In this document: one piece after another, positions 27,378-34,704 of the stretch
Layout of the letters: every line of letters begins with the position of its first letter
How positions within the stretch are numbered: the first letter of the stretch is position 1
Assembly: GCA_002898735.1 (NCBI GenBank)
Contig: BEHY01000013.1
Span: 1-48,698 of the forward strand
Direction: 5' to 3'
Source: Candidatus Thermoflexus japonica
GTDB taxonomy: Bacteria; Chloroflexota; Anaerolineae; Thermoflexales; Thermoflexaceae
Length of the DNA stretch: 48,698 nucleotides
The notes under the pieces: model-generated
The model's input: the letters and a program-made list of their open reading frames with translations, nothing else
The model's database searches: none
What the model was told of the DNA's origin: nothing
Made by a program: the position numbers and the translations under genes

Positions 27378-28597
27378 TTCTCCTCCACCTCCAGATGAAA
27401 TGGATGGCAGATCAGGCACTCGCCGAACCCCTCGTCCCGGCGCTCGCCGATCCCTTCCCGCTCCAGGGCTTCCAGCCGGGGCAGAAGGCTGTCCTCCGGG
27501 TCATCCCATCGATAGATGAATACGCTGCCCATCCGGACAGCGGGTTGGGTCGGTTTGGGCAGGCCCCACGCTGTGGACCATCCGCTGGCGATATCCGGTC
27601 GAGTCATCCAGAAGATGGGCTCCAGCCTCTGGCCCCCAAGGATCAGCGCTGGTCTCAGGGTGGGAATTCCGTCCGGATCCCGGAAGATCCCGGGGGACAG
27701 GAGATCAACGGAAAAATAAATTCCCTTTGGCTCCTGGGGCAGCGCTTCCGGGTTCAAGGCCAGAGAGCGGATGTCGGACCATAGCTGCTTGAACGTCTCG
27801 TTGAACGCAGAAAGACGTTCATCCAGCGCAGGTATGCTCACCATGGCTTCCTCCACCGAAACGCGCCCGTAGCCGCGCGTGTGCATGGCCCCAATGGGCA
27901 TGTGGGACACCGCCTCCCGGAAGCGGGTTATGGCCTCATCTCCATCCTGGGAGATGGAGACAACACGGCCTGTGAAGACCACGGTGGTTGATTTGCCTCG
28001 AATGGGATCCGAGGTATAAGGGCTGAGCGCCGAGGGGGTATACAGCATGCCCTCCGCGGCCGCCCGGCGATGGCGGCTGATGGCGACTTTGGTCTGGGCG
28101 TGGAAGCGAGGCTGGAACATCACATAGTGTTTCTCCCCCCGGAATTCATACACGGCGTAAAAGCCCTCGGCCGGCTCCATCCGGTCGTTGCAACGTGAGC
28201 AGCGGATAAGGAAGGGAACAGGGAAGCGAGCCTCCTGCGCTTCCAGCATGTGATAGGCCAGCGCGGGAAGAAGGATATCGACGATGCCATGCCCCCTGCG
28301 GTTCGGTAAGGGCTCAGTGGCAAATCCGCCATGCCGCTTGCATTCCATCGCGCTCATGGGGAGGGGGAGCGCATAGCGCAAGCCCACGGCTTCGGCCGCC
28401 GGGAAGAAATTCCCGATACGCAGCTGGGCGACCTGATGGAGGATAGCATCGGAAGGCACGTTCTGGCGGAGCAGCCATTCCGCCCATGCCCCTCGCAGGA
28501 TGCGGCCGGGGATATACTTCAGGCTGGGCAGAAACTGGGCATCTGCCCGGATATCGCCCAGAAGCAGCGGCTCTTCGGGCTTAATCTTCAGCCACAT
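27374..28597 (-). CDS. csx10: Csx10, Cas5-like subunit of type III-D
   Basis: 407 aa. The N-terminal RAMP part is LKIKPEEPLLLGDIRADAQF then KYIPGRILRGAWAEWLL, the Csx10 version of the P-G-x-x-L-R-G segment. CSRCNDRMEPAEGFY is a likely zinc knuckle. The middle AQTKVAISRHRRAAAEGMLY and the glycine loop MHTRGYGRVSVEE complete the family picture. Csx10 holds the crRNA 5' handle and contacts Cas10, as Csm4/Cmr3 do elsewhere. Its presence with Csx19 and several separate Cas7 proteins points to subtype III-D. Confidence 0.82.
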   Translation of the reverse strand: MWLKIKPEEPLLLGDIRADAQFLPSLKYIPGRILRGAWAEWLLRQNVPSDAILHQVAQLRIGNFFPAAEAVGLRYALPLPMSAMECKRHGGFATEPLPNRRGHGIVDILLPALAYHMLEAQEARFPVPFLIRCSRCNDRMEPAEGFYAVYEFRGEKHYVMFQPRFHAQTKVAISRHRRAAAEGMLYTPSALSPYTSDPIRGKSTTVVFTGRVVSISQDGDEAITRFREAVSHMPIGAMHTRGYGRVSVEEAMVSIPALDERLSAFNETFKQLWSDIRSLALNPEALPQEPKGIYFSVDLLSPGIFRDPDGIPTLRPALILGGQRLEPIFWMTRPDIASGWSTAWGLPKPTQPAVRMGSVFIYRWDDPEDSLLPRLEALEREGIGERRDEGFGECLICHPFHLEVEEK

Positions 28598-29243
28598 GCT
28601 TCCCCTCCTGCCAGGCTTGCCATAGCGCTCTCATTCTGACCTCTGAAATGAGCTGATCGTCGACCCGGGCTTCCACTTCGATCTGCCGGATCCAGCCCAG
28701 CCCTCGCGTCCTTCCGCCCCCGATGGCAATCCCCCAGCGAGCCGCCAGAGCGATCAGCGCAGCGGCCTCCTCGGCAGCGTTCGGGCTGGGGAAATAACCC
28801 TCACAACGGGCATGCCACTGCGTGGAAGATAATGTGGTGGTTTCTACAAAGAATAACCTTTGTGGAAAAGCTGCCCGACGGTGGCGACTGATGGCCACCC
28901 CTGCTCGCACCGAAGGATTTGTTTCCTCAGTGATGAGATGACCATCGCTGAAATGAAGAGGCGAGGGCCGCCGGGGACTCCCGAACACACGACAGACCAG
29001 GCAGAGCTCCGGACCCTTGCATAGCCGTTTCGGCTCGGGTCCAACGCATACCCGATGTCCCCATGCCCGGAGCAGGATCTCTGCTTTCTCTCGCAGAAAG
29101 CCTTTCAGGGTGGTGGCCGGAAGGGCCAGGGTCCCGTTGGGGGCTCGGGCCATCGCCTTATCCACCCCTGGGCGGCGAAGGTTGCCGGTGGTATGGACGG
29201 CGGTGTCCAGGGTGATCCTCATGGTGATCGTCAATTTGCTCAT
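28581..29243 (-). CDS. Short Cas7-family RAMP with catalytic Asp
   Basis: 220 aa, close to Csm3 length. Motifs in order: TTGNLRRPGVDKAMARAPNG with the probable cleavage residue D28, LALPATTLKGFLREKA, CLVCRVFGSPRRPSPLHFSD, VRAGVAISRHRRAA and the glycine loop IAIGGGRTRGLGW. It lies directly after cas10 (4-bp overlap) and before csx10, so it probably sits next to the Cas10-Csx10 foot of the complex. Confidence 0.88.
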   Translation of the reverse strand: MSKLTITMRITLDTAVHTTGNLRRPGVDKAMARAPNGTLALPATTLKGFLREKAEILLRAWGHRVCVGPEPKRLCKGPELCLVCRVFGSPRRPSPLHFSDGHLITEETNPSVRAGVAISRHRRAAFPQRLFFVETTTLSSTQWHARCEGYFPSPNAAEEAAALIALAARWGIAIGGGRTRGLGWIRQIEVEARVDDQLISEVRMRALWQAWQEGKHVAED

Positions 29244-30829
29244 GTCCGTTCTTCCTCCTCCTCCACATCCGGCCGCATGGCGTGTAACTCGGCCAGCTCC
29301 AGGAGATCCAGAAGCGGCGTCTGCCAGATGTGTCCCTGATCTTTGGAGATCCGGTGCCAGATCGGGAGGCCCGGGATGCTTTTCCCTCCGCGCCCGGCGA
29401 GCATGGCCGCCAATCGATCCAGCGTCTCGATCTTCCCCACGCCGCTTCGCTCCCGTGCAAGGTCATACTGTATGAAGGAGAGGGACTGGAGGGGGCCCTT
29501 CTCCAGTGCCTCTGCCCAGCGATGGCGGGTAGTGCGAGGCCACCTTGCGATTTGGAGGATCAATTCTCGGAGGAGACGAGCTTCGTCCAGAGTATAGGGG
29601 CGAGCGCTCAGTTCGATCCCTTCTATGGGGCGATAGCTGTCCAGCAATGGGTCGATCCTATCGCTGGCTACCGGTGAAGGCAGCCAGAGGAAATCGACCA
29701 CGCTCTTCGGATCGCCGGGATTTTCCTTAGCCCGCTTCTTTGCCTTTTTCACCAGGCTGACGGCCAGGCGTTCCATATAGCGAATAGGGTATTTCACATC
29801 CGCGATGAGGATGCCGCACGAGGCGGTGGGCTTCCAGCCCAATCCCCCCGGGAGTCGGCTGCTGACCTCTTGTTCGAAGCGTTCCAGGAACTCCACTGCC
29901 AGATCCCAGGCGTAACCGGCCTGTGCAAGCACCGTCACATCGTCCCCACCGATGTTCACAATATCGAAGGGCCAGAACGACTCGCGATCCAGCGCCGGAC
30001 CGCATACAGCTTCCAGAGCATCGAACAGGGCTTGGCGGGTTCCTTCTTCCAGTGCCCTGGAGATGCTACGGTAATGCTCCGGATCGCGGGCCTTCTGAAG
30101 CAGGCCGCCGATATCATTCCCGTCTGCATAGATGAACGCAAGATACCCCCGGCGGGCGCTGGCTACCAGATGATCCAGATCCTCAGGCTGTTCACTTGTC
30201 CAATTCTTACCGTGTTCGTCCCAAAATTCCCGGTTGAATTTCCCGCGAATGTCCCTACCCTTCCGGCGGCCTCTCTGATCCCGCTTCTCGCAAACGAGAC
30301 AGAGCGCTTTCCCGTCCGGGATATCCTCACGTCCACTGGCCATTCGTTTGCCGCAGCGCTCGCAGCGCTTGCCGAAGGGGAGTGCTTCATAGAAGGGGAT
30401 CATTGTCTTCTGCCGTTTGACCTCCCGGATGCGTGCGTTCACAAAGAGCATGCGCTGGGAGAAGTTTCCGTCAAGGGGTATATTGCCTGCTGCGTTGCGA
30501 ATTCGCTGGGCCCATAGACCCTGTGCATGGGGCTCCCCGCTTGGAGGCAGGCTTTGCTCATAAACGATCGTTATAGTGGCAGCAAGCGTTTTCTTGAGAT
30601 AGAGCCCTTCAATATCTGAACGGATCCGCTCGGCCTGATCCTTTGTCACCTGAAGCAGGAAGCTGCCACCGCCACAGTAAAGAACATGATCGCCGTATTT
30701 CTCGCGAATTTCTTCTTCGCATTCCTGAAGCAATTCGCTTCCTCCCCGGATTTGTGGCAGGGAGGAAGTCTCGAATACATAATCCCGGATGGCGTCGACG
30801 TCACCTGCCATCAAAATATAATCACTCAT
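29240..30829 (-). CDS. cas10: Cas10 without HD domain, cyclase motif intact
   Basis: 529 aa, shorter than HD-bearing Cas10 (usually 700 or more). It starts straight into the first palm domain (MAGDVDAIRDYVFETSSLPQ, then IRGGSELL). Zinc knuckles lie at C156/C159 and C177/C180. The second palm carries YADGNDIGG (D236) and NIGGDDVTVL (GGDD, residues 294-297), the metal site that makes cyclic oligoadenylate. No His-Asp nuclease domain is present, so single-stranded DNA cutting by Cas10 is not expected and signalling should be the main output. It is 101 bp from the cas6 remnant. Intact catalytic residues argue against a dead copy. Confidence 0.95.
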   Translation of the reverse strand: MSDYILMAGDVDAIRDYVFETSSLPQIRGGSELLQECEEEIREKYGDHVLYCGGGSFLLQVTKDQAERIRSDIEGLYLKKTLAATITIVYEQSLPPSGEPHAQGLWAQRIRNAAGNIPLDGNFSQRMLFVNARIREVKRQKTMIPFYEALPFGKRCERCGKRMASGREDIPDGKALCLVCEKRDQRGRRKGRDIRGKFNREFWDEHGKNWTSEQPEDLDHLVASARRGYLAFIYADGNDIGGLLQKARDPEHYRSISRALEEGTRQALFDALEAVCGPALDRESFWPFDIVNIGGDDVTVLAQAGYAWDLAVEFLERFEQEVSSRLPGGLGWKPTASCGILIADVKYPIRYMERLAVSLVKKAKKRAKENPGDPKSVVDFLWLPSPVASDRIDPLLDSYRPIEGIELSARPYTLDEARLLRELILQIARWPRTTRHRWAEALEKGPLQSLSFIQYDLARERSGVGKIETLDRLAAMLAGRGGKSIPGLPIWHRISKDQGHIWQTPLLDLLELAELHAMRPDVEEEEERT

Positions 30830-30930
30830 GCCTTGATGCCTCCACAGTGCGCTGGCTTCTCGTTAGAGAATAGGGTCATATTCCAGGCATGACACTCATA
30901 TTTGTCTGATGATTGCTTACAGACAATGCC

Positions 30931-30986
30931 ACCATACTGAAACCGCTGGCGGTGTGTTCGCTGAAGCCGGTCTCGTAGCCCAGGCG
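30931..30986 (-). pseudogene. Remnant of the cas6 3' end
   Basis: 56 bp here match the 3' part of cas6 at 32157-32212 in the same orientation, with 6 differences by my alignment. Translated, the remnant reads RLGYETGFSEHTASGFSMV, against RLGYEAGFGEHTASGFGMV in cas6: the glycine-rich loop that defines Cas6. It has lost two of the glycines and has no upstream body; the nuclease stop codon lies just 8 bp before it. It shows that cas6 once directly preceded cas10 and that the nuclease gene was inserted or swapped in later. Confidence 0.85.
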
Positions 30987-30993
30987 TTGGCAC

Positions 30994-32040
30994 CTATCCC
31001 TGGGTGCTCTGAAAGGCACGCTCCAAGAACGCGCTGACTTCGTTCAGTCGTAATACTGTCATCCCAATTTGGGATTCGAGCCATTCGCTGACTTGAGGAG
31101 ATTCCGGAGGAATCAGCAAAACTACTCCGGCTCGTTCTTTGGGAATTCGCAGATAACGTGATAGCCCTTTCCAACTCTTGACACTGGTCTGGTATTCTTC
31201 TGAGGTTTTGCATTCGAACCAGATCTGTGTCGCCTCGTTTCCGATGAGAATATCTATCTCCGCATCGCTTTGGTTAGGAAGAACAATTTGAATGTTACTT
31301 ATAATAGCTATTTCGTTCAAATCAAAACCAAGACGTTCAATTGTACTCTTAACCAGCCTGCTAATATATCTTTCCAGCCATCCCCCAGTTACAAAGTTGA
31401 TAACATCGGGAATCATCACCGCCTTGGCTGAAAGCGTACGCGAGCTCCTCGCATAGTTTAAATTCTCCAACATGGCATATTGATAAAGTCGATAAGCGAA
31501 TTGAACGATATCGCTGATCTGATTTGGAGGGAAATCCTTCATGGAAATTTTGAACCATCCCCATTGTTGATTGATAGCCTTCTTCCATTTGTCATAGAAA
31601 GGATGAAGATTATCAAAACGCTCTCCCAGGAACCTGGCAAACCAATCCAGGGGTTCATCCTGGGAGGGAAGGACCCGGTAGCTGCGCACTTTTATCTTTC
31701 GATCTTCCAGCCACTGAATCAGCTTGTTGGAAGCCGTAGTGGCCTGCGGCGTCTCTGTTTGTTCTTGCTCGCCCTCGGTCACCCGAACGGTGCTGAGCTC
31801 ATCAATAGCGCTGGATACTTCCGCCAGTGATGGAGAGGAGACCGGCTGGAGATGCGCCTCGCCTGTTTGTTCTTGCTCCCCCTCGGTCACCCGAACGGTG
31901 CTGAGCTCATCAATAGCGCTGGATACTTCTGCCAGCGACGAAGAGGAGACCGGCTGGAGATGCGCCTCGATCCGCTCGAGAGCCTCGGCTATCCGACGCA
32001 AGTAGATGAGCATTTCCTCCATAATGCCATGGCCAGACAT
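30994..32040 (-). CDS. PD-(D/E)XK-fold nuclease inserted between cas6 and cas10, candidate novel effector
   Basis: 348 aa from the ATG at 32040 (GGGAGG upstream). The N-terminal 30 residues form an amphipathic helix (MEEMLIYLRRIAEALERIEA). Residues about 25-97 hold two copies of a 36-residue repeat, then comes a helical middle domain. The C-terminal domain has D263 in SDAEIDILIG and E276-x-K278 in QIWFECKTS, the catalytic pattern of PD-(D/E)XK nucleases, with YLRIPKERAGVVLLIPP as the following core. No CARF, SAVED or membrane segment is recognised. The gene is clearly AT-richer than its neighbours, and the cas6 tail is duplicated at its far end, both signs of recent arrival. Substrate and activator unknown. 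Confidence 0.75.
   Translation of the reverse strand: MSGHGIMEEMLIYLRRIAEALERIEAHLQPVSSSSLAEVSSAIDELSTVRVTEGEQEQTGEAHLQPVSSPSLAEVSSAIDELSTVRVTEGEQEQTETPQATTASNKLIQWLEDRKIKVRSYRVLPSQDEPLDWFARFLGERFDNLHPFYDKWKKAINQQWGWFKISMKDFPPNQISDIVQFAYRLYQYAMLENLNYARSSRTLSAKAVMIPDVINFVTGGWLERYISRLVKSTIERLGFDLNEIAIISNIQIVLPNQSDAEIDILIGNEATQIWFECKTSEEYQTSVKSWKGLSRYLRIPKERAGVVLLIPPESPQVSEWLESQIGMTVLRLNEVSAFLERAFQSTQG
31755..31970 (-). repeat. Two direct 108-bp repeats inside the nuclease gene
   Basis: Segments 31755-31862 and 31863-31970 are nearly identical and both start CTGTTTGTTCTTGCTC (plus strand) or a one-base variant. They encode the 36-residue unit with EAHLQPVSS, LAEVSSAIDEL and RVTEGEQEQT. The few differences are mostly synonymous or Ser/Pro swaps. 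This is an in-frame tandem duplication that lengthens the linker between the N-terminal helix and the body. Confidence 0.9.
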
Positions 32041-32071
32041 CTGATTTGTCCTCCCAAACTCTGGGAATGGC

Positions 32072-32875
32072 TTATGCCTCCTGAACGGACTGGGCGGAGA
32101 CATGAATCGATCGGGCGCGGGGAGCGCCCTTCAGCTGGCCTTCCCAAGCCACGGTCACCATCCCGAACCCGCTGGCGGTGTGTTCGCCGAAGCCGGCTTC
32201 GTAGCCCAGGCGGATGAGCTCGGGGTGGCCCGAGATCGTGAAGGAGAGCATCCAGCCCCGGATGTCCGTGTCGTGGACCCGCACGAGTTTGGAGCGATAG
32301 GGAGGATGCGGCCGGATCTCCACGTCGCCCTCGATCTCCCGCCCGTAGAAGGCCACCGCCTTCCGCCGCAGGTTCTCCGTTAACGCCCGCGCGAATTCCG
32401 GCTCCTCCGGCGAGAGATACCGCTTGACCAGCTTGCCGTCCGCCCGCCGCTCGCCGGTGGAGATCGTGATCGGGGAGAGGGTAGTGCAGGTGAGGGCTTC
32501 CCCCAAAGGGGGCGTCGGCTCGACCTGGATCCGCTCCACGACCGCCGGATAGGGCCCCAGCCGAACCTCGGGTTCGATCAGCAGGCCCAGAGCCAGGGCC
32601 TCCACCACCGCCGGGATCGGGGAGGAAACCCACCAGGTCACCCCCCCCTGGGCCCATAGCCCGGATCCGTCTGGCTTCAGGCCGTGCAGCCACGAGTAGG
32701 TCAGCGGCTTATACCGCCGCCCCTCCGGATGGCTCCACCCTTCCTCGTGAAGCTGATGGGCGACCTGGGGGAGCCCCCGCGCCATCGCCGCGTAGACCAG
32801 GCCCCGCAGCCACTCGAGATAGTCCCACGGAAGCAGACTGGGTCTCGCAAATCGAAGCAGGATCCGGAGACGCAT
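32072..32875 (-). CDS. cas6: CRISPR RNA endonuclease Cas6
   Basis: 267 aa. RAMP-fold protein whose C-terminal glycine-rich loop GYEAGFGEHTASGFGMV is the Cas6 hallmark. The N-terminal half includes YKPLTYSWLHG and VSSPIPAVVEALA. Cas6 cuts within each repeat, leaving an 8-base handle, here ATTGAAAC. It is the only intact cas6 in the window, so it should process the single array for both the type I and type III complexes. Ribosome site GGGAGGAGCG. Confidence 0.93.
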   Translation of the reverse strand: MRLRILLRFARPSLLPWDYLEWLRGLVYAAMARGLPQVAHQLHEEGWSHPEGRRYKPLTYSWLHGLKPDGSGLWAQGGVTWWVSSPIPAVVEALALGLLIEPEVRLGPYPAVVERIQVEPTPPLGEALTCTTLSPITISTGERRADGKLVKRYLSPEEPEFARALTENLRRKAVAFYGREIEGDVEIRPHPPYRSKLVRVHDTDIRGWMLSFTISGHPELIRLGYEAGFGEHTASGFGMVTVAWEGQLKGAPRARSIHVSAQSVQEA

Positions 32876-32971
32876 CGCTCCTCCCTTCTGGCGGATTCAC
32901 GGCGGTCGTCCGATGCGCCGCGGGGGAGGCGCCTTCGGGCTCCGCGGCTTCCCCGCGGCCCCCGGCGAAGC

Positions 32972-33361
32972 TCAACCCCGCCCTCTCCGCGCCCGCGCCG
33001 CGTCCCGCACGGCCTGCAGATTGATCACCTCTGCCACCTCGAAGCGGGGCGGGATCGCCCCCGCCACGGGCCGCAGGCGCAGGATGGATGGGAAATATCC
33101 CATCCGACCGTGAAGCTCCGCCAGCAAAACGCCGGCGGAGTAGTTCAATGAAGGCAGGGCGATGAGCAGGGGCAGAACCTGCCATTCCTCAGGGGAGAAC
33201 CCCACCCGGTCCACCATGGCTACCACCTGCGGTGTTAACGGCTCCTGCGGATCGATCTGGGCATCGATCGCGATCACGCGCTCCACCTTTTGCCCCGTGA
33301 GGACCTCGATCTGTTGAAGCTGTTCCTCGGTCAACGGATGGGCGAAGTTGACGACGATCAT
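32972..33361 (-). CDS. csx15: Csx15-like CRISPR-associated protein
   Basis: 129 aa. It begins MIVVNFAHPLTEEQLQQIEV and later has WQVLPLLIALPSLNYSAGVL, LHGRMGYFPSILRLRP and RFEVAEVINLQAVRDAAR. This pattern fits my memory of Csx15, a small protein seen near type III genes in chloroflexotes; its function is not established. It lies 96 bp before cas6 on the same strand, at the head of the cluster. I could not check the family by search. Confidence 0.6.
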   Translation of the reverse strand: MIVVNFAHPLTEEQLQQIEVLTGQKVERVIAIDAQIDPQEPLTPQVVAMVDRVGFSPEEWQVLPLLIALPSLNYSAGVLLAELHGRMGYFPSILRLRPVAGAIPPRFEVAEVINLQAVRDAARARRGRG

Positions 33362-33748
33362 CGATCAGCCTCCTCGGCCTCCAGTGTAGCCCGCCAGGGC
33401 GCCGGAGGACATCCGGGAAAAGCCGGATTTCCCTCGGGGGTGGACCGGAAGCCTGTCCTCAGGCCCGATGTAAAGAATAAGGGGAAGAAAGAGCCCGGCG
33501 CTTTCGACCCGGCCCCCCACAGGACGTCCACGGCGGGCTCGAATTCGGGGAGGCGAAGCGGCCCTTCCCCGGAAGCCGGGTCGGTTTCAGGGCGAGGGCA
33601 GGGGCGCTCCAGAGCCCACCTTCGCGGAGATCCCGGCGGATCGATTCGGAGGGGCCTTCAGGGCTGGTCCTCGAACGCCCTCCCCGACAACCCGGATGCG
33701 GATCCGGCAGGGTCCTGGTCTGGCCGCGCAGGCGGCGGGCCGGGGGTC
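33362..33748. other. 387-bp intergenic region at the head of the cas cluster
   Basis: No supported gene. The leftward cluster beginning with csx15 must be transcribed from here or from the CARF-HTH gene upstream. GAGG at 33370 is the csx15 ribosome site. I find no convincing -35/-10 pair on the minus strand; the region is GC-rich apart from a short AT patch near 33470-33482. Confidence 0.4.
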
Positions 33749-34633
33749 CTAATCCGGCACCCCTTCCGGGGCTAAAACCGGCAGCGCAGGGCGGAACCAC
33801 TCCCGCAGATTGTGATAGGAGAGGGAGCGATCCGGAGGGATCCCCCAGACCTCCCGACACACGTTCTTGATGGCATCCAGGTGGGAGTCCACGGTCTTGA
33901 GGGTAATCCCCAGGCGGTCGGCGACCTGCTGCGGTCGCTCGTTGTGGGCGATCCAGTAAAGGACCCGGCGCTGGGCCTGGGTCAGGCGCTGCCACACTTG
34001 GCGGCAGCGCTCCAGGTCAGCAGGGGGCCATAAGGCCTGCTGTAACTGCATGGAGGAAAGCTGTCGGAAGCCCGGGAAATCCGCCCCCCAGTGCGGGAAG
34101 GGCACCTCGATCAGCCGTACGCCGTCCTCCGGCCGGGCGTGCATGCGCTGCCCATCCCGTGCAAGTTCCAGGAAGGGGCGGGGGGTGTAGAGGTGCCAGA
34201 GATGGTCCGAGTAGTCCAGGTGGACGATGGCGGTGAGGAAGAGCATCAGGGCCAGGATGCGCCGCCCGCCGGCCAGCACGACATGCAGCGGCCGCCCCTG
34301 GGCTTTCTCCAGCCGGAGGATCTCCATCATGTGCGATCGGACCGCCTCAGCGGCCTGCTCGTTGGCGATATCTACCAGCGGGCCATGAGGATCCCGCAAT
34401 ACGATGCGGCGCAGCCGGATAGAGCGCCGGGCGTAAGCGTAGAAGTCATTGGGGAACTCACGATCCAGGCGCTCGAGGGCATGACGGGTTCGAGGATCAT
34501 AGGGGGCAAAATGGATCACCACCACTTCTACGATCGGCTCGCCCCGCTCCAGCAGGGCATCCAGAGCAAAGGTGACCACCTGGGGCTGGCCACCCAGTGT
34601 GGCGATCATCGTGCTGGCCGGTCTATGGTCCAT
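33749..34633 (-). CDS. CARF-domain regulator with C-terminal LuxR-type HTH
   Basis: 294 aa. The N-terminal CARF domain shows the first strand MIATLGGQPQVVTFALDALL and the ligand loop VVLAGGRRILALMLFLTA. Residues about 205-265 form a GerE/LuxR-type helix-turn-helix: LTQAQRRVLYWIAHNE, then QQVADRLGITLKTVDSHLDA. This predicts a transcription factor whose DNA binding is switched by cyclic oligoadenylate. Known CARF-HTH proteins such as Csa3 use a different (MarR-like winged) HTH, so this pairing is unusual. It starts at the ATG with GGGAGGTGAGCG and is divergent from the Csx3 fusion gene, and is upstream of the whole cas cluster, its likely targets. Confidence 0.82.
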   Translation of the reverse strand: MDHRPASTMIATLGGQPQVVTFALDALLERGEPIVEVVVIHFAPYDPRTRHALERLDREFPNDFYAYARRSIRLRRIVLRDPHGPLVDIANEQAAEAVRSHMMEILRLEKAQGRPLHVVLAGGRRILALMLFLTAIVHLDYSDHLWHLYTPRPFLELARDGQRMHARPEDGVRLIEVPFPHWGADFPGFRQLSSMQLQQALWPPADLERCRQVWQRLTQAQRRVLYWIAHNERPQQVADRLGITLKTVDSHLDAIKNVCREVWGIPPDRSLSYHNLREWFRPALPVLAPEGVPD

Positions 34634-34704
34634 CGCTCACCTCCCACCGCAAGCGGCTCGCGTCCGGCGCGGATCGAACCCTCGCCATTCTCCGGAGGTA
34701 GGGG

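Noticed and set aside
30931..30986. Functional second cas6
   Set aside because: Only the glycine-loop region remains, without a start, body or intact glycines.
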